DNA from: Epinephelus fuscoguttatus
Lineage: Eukaryota; Chordata; Actinopteri; Perciformes; Serranidae
Assembly (NCBI RefSeq): GCF_011397635.1
Contig: NC_064755.1
Span: 34,583,559-34,647,558 of the forward strand
Length of the DNA: 64,000 nt
Reading direction: 5' to 3'
Shown here: positions 37,401 to 46,964 of the stretch, in pieces
Numbering within the stretch: position 1 is the stretch's first letter
Layout: each line of letters starts with the position of its first letter
Notes under the pieces: model-generated
The model's database searches: none
The model's input: the letters and a program-made list of their open reading frames with translations, nothing else
What the model was told of the DNA's origin: nothing
Program-made: the position numbers and the translations under genes

Positions 37401-39066
37401 CTAAATCTTTGTTTTTTTAAGGATGTATTCAGGTTTTTGCGAGAACAAACTGGTTAAACTTTGTATAAATGTACTCCTCTTGCTCAGAAATTGATGTTAG
37501 CGTGCCATCTTGAAAGATGTCTAAATGCATCCTGAGGAGAGAGGAGGCTTGCCAGAGGAGCTACATATGAGCCAGCTTATCCTTTGTGGAAGGCTTTTAT
37601 GGCACCCATGGTGTATAAAAGATGGGTGACACAGCTGCCAGGTTGTGAATTTAATCAAAAGTAAATATATAAGTTGTTACAAAGACTGTTGTGCTTATCT
37701 GACAGAGGTCATAAAATACAACGGTAGGCTATAATAACAATACAATTGACACATGACGCAGCTGTGCCACGCATCTTATTTAATTGAATTTGCTTTAAAA
37801 TGTCAGCGCCGAGGCAAGTATGTCATGTTTTGTTAAACCCCCGTTGTCTTGACTCATTTCACATTGTGTCTCTTCTTCACCTCCTCTGCCTGCATCTTAA
37901 CAAAACATGGGCAGAAAACTCCAGTGGCATGTTTCAGCTTTTGGGAAAGACCAATGAAACAACACCCTTCTGTGAGAAAATGGAAACAACTCAGAGACTC
38001 TTTATCTGATGACATAGTTTCTCTAGATGGCATTGCTCTGGCCTCTAGCACTACCGTAAGAAACCTCGGAGTGATATTTGATCAAGATTTGTCTTTTAAT
38101 TCTCATTTAAAACAAACCTCACGGACTGCATTTTTTCATCTGCGTAATATTGCGAAAATTAGGCCTATCCTGACCCGAAAAGATGCAGAAAAATTGGTCC
38201 ACGCTTTTGTTACCTCAAGGCTGGATTACTGTAACTCTCTATTATCAGGTAGCTCTAGTAAGTCCTTAAAAACTCTCCAGCTAATTCAGAATGCAGCAGC
38301 ACGTGTACTAACAGGAACTAAGAAACGAGATCATATTTCTCCTGTTTAATCCAGAATTGAATTTAAAATCCTACTGTTAACTTATAAAGCTCTAAATGGT
38401 CAAGCTCCGTCATATCTTAGAGAGCTCATAGTGTCTTATTATCCCACCAGAACACTGCGCTCTGAGAATGCAGGGTTACTCGTGGTCCCTAAAGTCTCCA
38501 AAAGTAGATCAGGAGCCAGAGCCTTCAGCTATCAGGCTCCTCTCCTGTGGAATCATCTTCCTGTTACGGTCCAGGAGGCAGACACCGTCTCCACATTTAA
38601 GACTAGACTTAAGACTTTCCTCTTTGATAAAGCTTATAGTTAGGGCTGGCTCAGGCTTGCCCTGTACCAGCCCCTAGTTAGGCTGACTTAGGCCTAGTCT
38701 GCCGGAGGACCCCCTATAATACACCGGGCACCTTCTCACCTTCTCACCTTCTCATCTTCTCTCTCTCTTTCTCACTCTCTCACTCTCTCTCTCTCTCTCT
38801 CCTTCTCCGGAGCTTTTCTGCGTGAGTGTGACGTGTGTGGTTGTGCTGCTGCCGTGGTCCTGCCAGATGCCTCCTGCTGCTGCTGTTATCATTAGTCATT
38901 AGTCATACTTCTACTGTTATTATACACATATGATTATTATCACACATGTATACTGCCAGATAATAATACATACTTTCAACATATTGTACCACAGTAGCCA
39001 GAACTGTAACTATAATATTATTACTTTCATTAATGTTGTTGTAAGCTACTGTCATTACTGTCTGTC

Positions 39067-39128
<62 letters not shown>

Positions 39129-42100
39129 AAGACAGTAAACATAACTATAGAACAGACAAAAATACAATAGAAATATGTATAAGATAACTGTTCAAAAATG
39201 AAAGCTAAGCAGGAACATGAAGAAATATATTTTAGAGGATGTGCAAAAATCCAAGTATTAAGAAAAGAAAATGCAACGTACAGAGATACAACCCACAGAT
39301 GTGTTAATCTAATGCATGCAGACAGATGTGGAGTCATTAATGTAACATGTAGCAAGCTATTAATGCAAGATAAAGCACACTAGATGTTAGCATGTTTGTC
39401 CTGTAACCAGTGGTAGCAGTACTTGTGTTTTTATCCTGCAACACTGACACTGTTATATTTATGTGTCTTCCCACCTGCAGCCAGGATGTTTCCTGCCATC
39501 CAGAAGGTGGCCAGAGCACTGATCATTGCACCTCTCCTCAGACGGGGCATAAACTCTGAGAAGTAGGAGAAGATAACTGGGATCGACCCGCCGACACTGC
39601 AGAGGGGAAGAAAACCACTTTTAATCTTGAGCTGTCTGCAACTGTTCACTTATTTAGGAGGCAAATCGTTACTGTGGTTGGCCTTATGAGGACACTGCGA
39701 GTAAAGGTCACACTTTCACAATTTACCACTTCATAACTTCCAGTTTGCTTGACTCATATTTTCCATCACCTATACCTGTTTTGCTTCATGTGGGTGTTGT
39801 AAGGAAAAAAACACAACCTTTTAAATGCAGTGTGACCTCATTAAGCATGGAAACATACTTGAATGAAGTTTGTTTCCCTGCTTAATGAGGCCACACTGCA
39901 CTGTGTGGCTGTCAGGTACACAACTTGGCACCCACATAAAAAAAAATGTAAAACATATACAAATCACATGCTCACCCGATGCCGCTGATGAACCGCAGCA
40001 GCAGGAAAAGCCAGAACCACGGCGCCACGCTGGCCAGACCTCCAAACAAGCCGTTAATTGTCAGGGACACAATCAAGACCCTGCGACGCCCTCTCTGGTC
40101 AGCCAAGTATCCCCACATGTAGCCGCCCACCATCATTCCTAAGAAACAGGAATAAGGAAGAATGTAAGACAAGACCACAGCATTTAGCATTAGCATTTAG
40201 CTTGAAGTGTTGCTGATACTGCCGACACTGGTATGGCTGTAGACTCTTATTTTCTTTTAGTGTTGTTTTCACAACTAGACTGAAGAGTTCAGCCTCATTC
40301 GTTTTTTATTCAAATGTTGGCAACATTTTTAAAAGTCAGTGTCAGATTTTCTACACTGCACCAGCATGCTCTGTTTGTAACTGTGGGCTTTGGGAAACAC
40401 AGGTCAACATTTCTTTTACTATTGTCTTACATTTTATAGACCAAACAACTAATTGATTCATTGAGAAAATAGTAGATGGATTAATGGCAATAAAAATAAT
40501 TGCTAGTAGCAGCCCTAGTATTCACAGGTGAACTGTACCTGCTCAGGGCTGCAATAAATGATTGTTTCATTATTGATTATTTTCTTGGTAAGTCTATAAA
40601 ACATTAACATTTTTTGAAAAAATGCCATTCAGTTTCTCAGAGGCCACAGTGACACCTTTAATTTGCTTATTTCGTCCGACCCACACTCCAAAAACCTGTA
40701 ATTATTCGATTTACCGTTATAAATGACAAAGAAAAGCAGCAAAATCTCCCCTTTGAGAAGCTGAAACCAGACGACATTTGGCATTTTACTAAAAAAAATA
40801 AATAAATAACTGGAACAATCACCAATTGTCAAAAATAATTGCCGATTAATTTTTCCTATCTGTCCACCACGGCTCAGACAGGATAACAGATTTATTATTA
40901 AATGACTGTGATTCACCGAGGAAGATGCTGGCAGTGAGCAGGCCCATGTCTGAAGAGCTCAGCAGCAGATCACAGCGTGCTGTTGGCAGCAGAAAAGACA
41001 CACAGAGAATCTCCACGGCGTCGCTGGCATTGGCCCAACCACACACCACCAGCAGCAGCCAGTGGAACAAACCAAAACCTGAGAGCGACAGCAGAACAGA
41101 CAGTGAGTAAACAAAGAGAAAAGTGATCCGTTGAGGAATCAACGGATGTCTTTATAGGCCTAATTTGGATATATTCAACAGTAATGTCGTCTAGCTGCCC
41201 ATTGTGGTCAAGAGACACCTCACTATTACATGTCAGCTTTAAAGATATTGTGAAATCTAATGTGTTCGAAACTGAGCTTATTGCTTTCACAATAATGCAT
41301 CCAGATTATGTTTTTAATATTATGTCATGTACTCTTTTTCTACCTCACCACTGTTAGGTCAAAACATATTCAGGGTGTCTACAGGTCCTTAAAGAGTCTT
41401 AAAATTAAATTACAATAAGGCCTTAAATAGTCTTAAATTTGAATTTGTGAGGGCTTAACTACCACAAAACATTTTATCTAATTTCATTTATGCATTTTTA
41501 ATTTCTTTTGTGAAAATGAGTGAAGTCTTTATATATAACAGTCCACATTTTTAATGTTACAAATCTTTAAACTATAGAAGTCATTTTACGTCATACTTGC
41601 ACTTACCTGTTGGCAAACTGTAGATTGACTTAACTCACTCTAATAACCATATTCCTACATAAAAATGACCTCTGCACAAGACCACATATATACTACTTGA
41701 CTGCAGTGCTTACCTGCGATTCTTGAATAAGTGAAACGTGAACTGTCTAAAAATCTGTCCTAAATTTGGTTAAAATGTGTCTTGAACATGTGTCTGACAA
41801 AACATCAATAATACTTGTCCTTGTAAGGATTATTATTTCAGCATGTTTGCCTTTATTAGACAGGACAGATCCAGAGTGAAAGGGGGACGACATGCAGCAA
41901 AGGGCCAGCAAAAGCCTGCAGCTTTGTACACAGGGCGTCCGCTCCAGTAGTTGAGCTACAGAGCGCCTCCATTTTAATGTACTTTTGATGTTTAAGAGCA
42001 ACACAAAATGGCCCAAAGTAACAAGAACACCATGAAGCTTTATATTACCTGCTTTCTCCACTGCTTCCTCATATGTTAATCTTCTACGTGGAGCATCACC

Positions 42101-45100
42101 AGCGTCACCGGTGGTGTTTGATGCACTCCTTTCGAAAATTACTTCACCTGAAGCAGCAGCAAAAACACATACAAACAGGTCAGATGAAGGATGATTTCAG
42201 ATGAATAACTTCAAACCTTAATCCTCAAAGTTAGTTTAATGACATTGATGATTTTCAGAACGCCAATTTACTACGAATTAACTGACAAACAGGAAATCTG
42301 AGGTCAGGAGGTATTCCAGTATAGGAGTGGTTTCAACATGTGCATGATACAATCAGCATCTATTTCTATAATTGATTAATCGTTTAATTCAATTCACTCA
42401 GGATTGTAGGCTATGTTGGCACTGTTTTATGTTTTTATCTAAAGCTAAAGGGGCAGTTTTTGGGGTCTGAGGACATTCAGGACTTGGTCAGGACCCCTGC
42501 AGGAGAGTCTAAATCATTGACAGACTAAAATGTGTACCTCAGAAACTGTCATTTACTCTCCAACAGTGAATTGTGATGTTAAAAACAGAGGTAGCTGTTA
42601 GAAATCAGTTTTGAGTGGAAACAGCATGGAATCTGCTGTCAAACATGTATTGACTGGAGTTAACAGTGGTGGAATATGTCTCTTACGTGAGTATTTCCAT
42701 TTTATGCTAGTTAATAGGGTACTCCTATTCCTGTTTCGGAGGCAAATATTTTACTTTTTACTCTACAATAAAATAATAATAAAAAAAATATATATATAAA
42801 CCAACTAAAATGAGCTCCACCTATAGCAGCTGCAACATTAAAGTGACAAACACATTAATGCATCAATAACTATAACCCAAAATAGAATATTTATTATTCC
42901 GCATAATGAGTACTTTTACTTTGATACTTTATACTTTTATACTAATAGTCCTACTTTTTTGTACCTTTACTTGGATGATATTTTAAATGCAGGACTTTTA
43001 CAGAGTATTTCTACACTGTCATTAAGATCTGAGTGTGCTGCCTCCTCCACCACTGTAGTTTACTGGAATATTATATGGGCTGTCTTTCACTCCCACACAA
43101 TTTTCAGAGTTCATGCGGTGTAGCTGATACATGACCTGCTTACTTTTCCATCATCTGCTGGTACCCGTCTGTCTGTCTGTCTGTCTGTCTTACTGCTAAC
43201 TCAATTATATGCCTCAAAATTGTACTTGAGTAAAGTACTTAAGTAAATGTAATTGATTACTTCCCACTACTGAAAGTAACTAGTAAGTAAACACAAATGC
43301 AGTGGGGTAAAAAGTACAATATTTGCCTCAGTAGTGAACTGGAGTAGAAGTGTAAAGTGGCAGAAAAGCGAAGTATTTCGGTTGGGTACAAGTCTCTACA
43401 GCCTTTAAAAAAACTGTGTCCTTCTTTCTCTCTGCATTGTTTCCATTCTTATGGCTTATTTAATTTTTGTTTTCTTTTGTTGTTCTTGTTCTCTGTAAAG
43501 CGTCTTTGAGTATCAAGAAAAGTGCTATATAAATCCAATGTAGTATAATAATAATAATAATAATAATGATAATAATGATAATTATAAATCCAATTAATTA
43601 TTAATATCCATCCATTTTCATCCAGTTATGCTGGGCTGGGTTGCGTGGGCAGCAGGCCGAGCAAAGCACCCCAGACGTCCCTCTCCACAGCAACACTTTC
43701 CAGCTCCTCCTGGGGGACCCCAAGGCATTCCCAGGTCAGGTGAGATATATAATCCCTCCAGTGTGTTCTGGGTCTGCCCCGGGGCTTCCTACCAGTGGAA
43801 CATTCCTGGAACACCTCTAACGGGAGGCGTCCAGGAGGATCCTGATCAGATGCCCAAACCACCTCAACTGACCTCTTTCAATGCTAAGGAGCAGCGGCTC
43901 TACTCTGTGCTCCCTCTGGATGTCTGAGCTCTTTACCCTATCTCTAAGGCTGAGCCCAGCCACCCCACGGAGGAAACTCATTTTAGCTGCTTGTATTATT
44001 ATCATTATTATTATTGTTGTTATTATTATTACCTCAACATTGTACTTAGGTACAGTACTTAAGTATGCAGTTACTTTCCACCACTTCCTGGAGCTGACGC
44101 TTGGAGGGATCTTTTAAGGCCTGCACAATAATATCGACACGTCATCAGTATCAGCCAAAATCGACTTTAAAATGAACTGAATAGGCCAACTTGCTTTTTC
44201 TTAATTTGCAAAATAAATGAATATTACATAAATTTAAATGCATCATTTTCCATGTCTCCACCTGCATGTGGGCCATCATGAAAAGAGTATGTATGCATAA
44301 CATAATGTTAATTCCCCTACAGAAGAGACTTGACGATCACTTAAATTAGGTAGGGAAAAAAGCTAATATATCGATATCGGTATCAGATATTGGTCAAATG
44401 AGATGTTACATATCAGCAGAAAATCCACTATCATGCATCTTTATTGGGTAGAGTACAAGTACCTCGAAATTGTACTTAGGTACAGCATTTGAGTATGTAC
44501 CTACTTTCTACCACTTCCTGGAGCTGACTCTAGGAAGGATATTTTTAGGGATTCTCATCATCAGAATTGGCCAATATGGGCTTTAAAATGAACTATCAGA
44601 GTTAGCCAACATGCTTTTTCCTAAATTGTACAATGAACGAATATCACATACATTTAAAAGCATCTGTTGGTGGGCCATCACGATAAGAGTACGCTTGCAT
44701 AACATGATGTTAATTCCACAACAGAGGAGACTTTATGATCACTAAAATTAGGTTGGGGAAAAAGTGGATATATCGATATTGGTATTAGTTATTGGTCAAA
44801 TGAGTTGGCATATTGGACATCAGCAAAAAGTCCAATATCATGCATTCCTATTGGGTAGAGTACAAGTACCTCGAAGTTGTACTTAGGTACAGCAATTGAG
44901 TATGTGCTTACTTTCTAGTACTTCCTGGAGCTAGCTCTTAAAGGGATATTTTTAGGGATATTTTTAGGGATTATCATCATTATCGTCCAATATCAGCAAC
45001 TATAAAAATCGGTCAGCATGCTTTTTCTTAATTTGTACAATGAATGAATATTAAATACATTAAAAAGCTTTGTAATTCATGTCTCCATCTGCTGGTGGGC

Positions 45101-46524
45101 CATCACGATAAGAGTATGCATGCATAATATGATGTTTATTCCACTACATAAGAAACTTCTTGATCACTAAAATTAGGTAGGGAAAAAAGTAGATTTATCT
45201 GTCAGTTATCGGTCAAATGAGTTGTTATATATTGCCATATTGGATATCGGCAAAAAATCCAATATCATGCATTCCTATTGGGTAAAGTACAAGTACCTCG
45301 AAATTGTTCTTAGGCACTTTCTACCACTTCCTGGGGCTGACTCTTAGAGGGATATTTTTAGGGATTCTCATTGTCGGTATCGGCCCATACAGGCTTTAAA
45401 ATGAAATATCGGAATCAGCCAATGTTTCCATCTGCTGGTGGGCCATCATGAAAAGAGCATGCATGCATACTATGATGTTAATTCACCCACAGAAGAGACT
45501 TGATGATCATTAAAATTAGTTAGGGAAAAACGTTGATATATCGATATCAGTATTGGTCATCAGTCAGATGAGTTATTACATATCAGCATATTGGATGTCA
45601 GCGAAAAAAATCCAATATCATGCATTCCTATTCAGTAGAGTACCTCAAAAATACTGATTAAAGCACTTGAGTATGTACTTTCGTTCCACCACTTCCTTAA
45701 TTTAACTCTTAAAGGGATATTTTGTGTATTTTTGGGAGTTAAATTGAGATATGGGATAACTTGTGTTGCGTGATTACAGAAACAAATCTGCTTTGGTGCC
45801 CTTTAAACTAAAAAAAAAACAAACCACTATATCTAAAATGTCATGGCATAATGTACTGAATGTGTGTTATATGTCTGTGTGGTTATTAAATTAAACCTGA
45901 GTCAAACAGCAGTTAGTGATGAAGTGATGGCATGGGTGCAGATCCCAAATTCTGAAAAACACAAATTGTCCCCCCCAATTCTAAATAGCTTAAATGATTG
46001 AAATTGAACAAATGTATACAGTAGTCCTATATACTGGGAGAAAGGGAAGATGATGGGGAGAAATGGGAATCCGTGAGAGGCAAGAGATGAGAACATGAGT
46101 GGACATAACATGCCTGAGACCCTGAAACTAGAAGTAGCATTAACTAACAGCGAAGCAGTGAAAAGGAGGGTGATGGCTGGTTCCATGTACTTCTGGCTGT
46201 TTAAGAGAAATAAACAGTAAAAGTAAGCATATGATTCTCTTTGTAGTGCTTTTTGAATGACTTGGTGATGGTGATGAGCCTCTATGAAATCGTGAAATAT
46301 GCTGGCAATCTCAAGCGCTCTGTGGGCATGATTTACATGATTTACGTGCAATTAAAAAAAAATCACAACTGATTGTGTCCCCCAAACTTGTCATCAGATC
46401 CGCACCCATGAGTGATGCAGTGACTTTTACCTTCATCTGAGTCCAGCTCGTTTGGCTTCAGGTAGGCGCTACTGAGGAGAGGCTCTCGCGCCTCCGCGTC
46501 TCCGGTATGCACGTGACGAGTCAT
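30993..46524 (-). CDS. SV2-like major facilitator transporter lacking the luminal repeat loop
   Basis: This is an MFS membrane protein of the synaptic vesicle 2 (SV2/SLC22B) family; its substrate is unknown. Thirteen coding exons, 5' to 3' on the minus strand: 46524-46431, 42147-42049, 41078-40917, 40138-39976, 39596-39475, 37283-37120, 37028-36948, 36747-36649, 35426-35338, 34377-34250, 32974-32879, 32760-32601, 31176-30993. All phases close, giving 546 aa. Hallmarks: TYEEAVEKAGFG before TM1; MFS motif A in GYLADQRGRRR (residues 128-138); GVGGSIPVIFSYFSEF; a PESPKF motif at 260-265 ending TM6; SFGYYGLWMWFPEL at TM7; NLPGN at TM8; AWNALDVIGTELYP at 469-482. SV2A/B/C have a luminal loop of more than 100 residues between TM7 and TM8; here it is about 33 residues (369-401), with one N-G-S sequon and two Cys. 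Length is close to SVOP (about 548 aa), but the core motifs are SV2-like. The start at 46524 is the in-frame ATG after a probable splice acceptor. Confidence 0.88.
31637..32478. repeat. dispersed repeat with internal hairpin, copy 2 (3'-truncated)
   Basis: Same orientation as copy 1 and very similar over most of its length (shared blocks such as GGGTCCGACAACAACACAG and TGTGCCTGGGGCACGTCGTG). The hairpin arms are retained (32034-32081, 32176-32221), but the loop sequence is different (GAAGACGGGTGTTTGCC...). It stops after GCAGTTAGTTAC, missing the last 60 bp of copy 1. It lies in the last intron of the SV2-like gene. Confidence 0.8.
32975..34249 (-). other. SV2-like intron
   Basis: No exon is seen between the loop exon and TM8. 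It contains a dispersed repeat at about 33040-33120 (related to 10505) and a stretch, 33592-33695, that is the inverse of 17764-17871. Confidence 0.6.
34250..34377 (-). other. SV2-like exon 10: TM7 end and short luminal loop
   Basis: The exon encodes YYGLWMWFPELFKRI, then EDGGSPCANGSVTSPLHDQ and SCYPVKTA, and splices in phase to VYMEGFIIAAANLPGN. The place where SV2A/B/C carry the pentapeptide-repeat luminal domain is only this short loop. No exon with repeated F-N-T-type strands was found in the following intron (32975-34249). On the minus strand the acceptor is abutted by a GT repeat and then an AT repeat (plus-strand 34380-34457). Confidence 0.8.
34380..34457. repeat. (CA)n(TA)n compound microsatellite
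   Basis: About 9 CA units then about 29 TA units, directly against the SV2-like exon 10 acceptor on the minus strand. Confidence 0.97.
34743..35090. mobile_element. hAT-type MITE with 8-bp target duplication
   Basis: The ends TTGGGCTGGGCAATA and the inverse of TATCATCCAGCCCTA form the terminal repeats. The flanking octamers GATCAGAG (34735-34742) and CATCAGAG (35091-35098) match at 7 of 8. It lies in an SV2-like intron. Confidence 0.78.
36649..36747 (-). other. SV2-like exon 8 with a non-consensus acceptor (AAG)
   Basis: To keep phase 0 between exon 7 (ends ...KGKDLP) and exon 9 (ALVPIKQMF...), exon 8 must begin GAATTTAGTTTGTGC after ...CTTCTGAAG and end at AAAAAG|GTAATG. It encodes EFSLCTSSKQKGEVEETRG and on to ASILKK, a basic cytosolic loop between TM6 and TM7. 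The AAG acceptor is weaker than CAG/TAG. A nearby TTTAG would break the frame. Confidence 0.6.
37985..38643 (+). pseudogene. LINE reverse-transcriptase tail (L2/Rex-like), broken
   Basis: The plus-strand frame contains TVRNLGVIFDQDLSFNSHLK, RLDYCNSLLSG, LQLIQNAAARVLTGTKKRDH and ISPV, then TAA and, still in the same frame, SRIEFKILLLTYKALNGQAP. After a further gap it reads GARAFSYQAPLLWNHLP to the end, KTFLFDKAYS. This is the C-terminus of a non-LTR retrotransposon ORF2. An in-frame deletion at the TAA has removed the usual LHWLPV-type block (family knowledge). It lies antisense in an SV2-like intron. Confidence 0.82.
38644..39130 (+). repeat. LINE 3' tail and (CT)n tract
   Basis: A GC-rich tail (GGGCTGGCTCAGGCTTGCCC...) is followed by CTTCTCAC/CTCT simple repeats (about 38731-38802). 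The stretch 38850-38945 (GTGGTCCTGCCAGATGCCTC, CATACTTCTACTGTTATTAT) is the inverse of 48735-48815. A (CT)n run spans 39073-39124. Confidence 0.7.
40517..40872. repeat. dispersed fish repeat (AGGGCTGCAATAAATGATT family)
   Basis: Sequence beginning AGGGCTGCAATAAATGATTG with the inner block AAACATTAACATTTTTTGAAAA. Related wording (TTAATTAATATTTTCTTGATT) appears at 24100-24180 and 29400-29465. It lies in an SV2-like intron. Confidence 0.45.
41849..41970 (-). repeat. tRNA-derived SINE fragment
   Basis: The plus strand shows TTTATTAGACAGGACAGAT, GGGGGACGACATGCAGCAAA and GTAGTTGAGCTACAGAGCGCC. The last part, inverted, resembles a tRNA-like A-box region (GTAGCTCAACTACTGGAGC). A more decayed relative lies at about 53985-54090. 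Confidence 0.5.
43626..44005 (-). pseudogene. non-LTR retrotransposon ORF2 C-terminus, frameshifted
   Basis: The minus strand reads MSFLRGVAGLSLRDRVKSSD then RGQLRWFGHLIRILLD in one frame. After a frameshift near 43860 it continues GRKPRGRPRTHWRDYISHL and LGVPQEELESVAVERDVWG in another. RWFGHL and GRPRTxWRDY are familiar near the end of fish LINE polyproteins. The fragment is 5'-truncated and inactive. Confidence 0.8.
44040..45720. repeat. tandem array, four-plus units of 365-430 bp
   Basis: The anchor word CCACTTCCTG recurs at about 44081, 44511, 44918, 45323 and (as CCACTTCCTT) 45688, giving spacings of 430, 407, 405 and 365. Each unit has the same order: ACTTCCTGGAGCTGACTCT, a GATATTTTTAGGGAT block, a TGGTGGGCCATCACGATAAG block, ATGATGTTAATTC, a TATATCGATAT block and AATATCATGCATTCCTATTG. 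The unit looks transposon-derived. Confidence 0.85.
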
Positions 46525-46964
46525 CCCCTCCAGCAAAAAAAAAAAAAAATCAGACGTCTCTATTTTGGGCACTGAACTGTGGTCAGATTAGCTTCACAAA
46601 CCTGCTACCTGCCGTCCAGATCCATGTTACTGTTGGAGCCGCTGCATCGGTCTCATGACTGCCAGGCTAACGGCGAAGCTAACCTGACAAGAAGGAGGAC
46701 CAGGAAGTAAAAAGACAGCGGCGGTTGGCACGTCCTCCCCGAGCCTCCACTCACTCTCCTCTGCCTGCGGTAGCTGTCCGGTCTTCAGGCTGACTCTTAC
46801 CACAACCACCACTTCAGCTTTACATGAGCACCTTTGACGTTAGCCGCTGAAGGAGACACGTCGGTGCCGCGCAGTGCACAGCAGAGCCGGGGAGCCGTTG
46901 ACGGTTGCCTCCCCTTGTGTATGTGTGTGTGTGTGCGTGTGTGTGTGTTTAAAGAAGATTGAAG
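46525..46964. promoter_or_regulatory. divergent promoter between the SV2-like gene and snx1
   Basis: The two start codons face away from each other and are 440 bp apart (46524 minus, 46965 plus). The interval is richer in CpG than its surroundings (for example 46680-46745 and 46855-46900) and has no obvious TATA box, as expected of housekeeping bidirectional promoters. On the minus strand a likely 5' UTR donor, GGCAG|GTAGCA, sits at 46609/46608. A T-tract acceptor, T14-GCTGGAG|GGGATG, lies just before the SV2-like ATG, suggesting a non-coding first exon upstream of 46609. A TG-rich stretch, 46920-46949, precedes the snx1 ATG. Confidence 0.6.

Larger units (their letters stand above)
42150..46430 (-). 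other. first coding intron of the SV2-like gene
   Basis: 4.3 kb between exons 1 and 2, filled by a TACTTTTACTTGGA-type fish repeat (about 42900-43065), a (TCTG)n tract (43167-43190), AAGTACTTAAGTAAATG repeats (43205-43260), a LINE fragment (43626-44005) and a tandem array (44040-45720). Confidence 0.75.

Noticed and set aside
45902..46351. 149-aa minus-strand frame in SV2-like intron 1
   Set aside because: No recognisable domain, and it is not in phase with adjacent exons.
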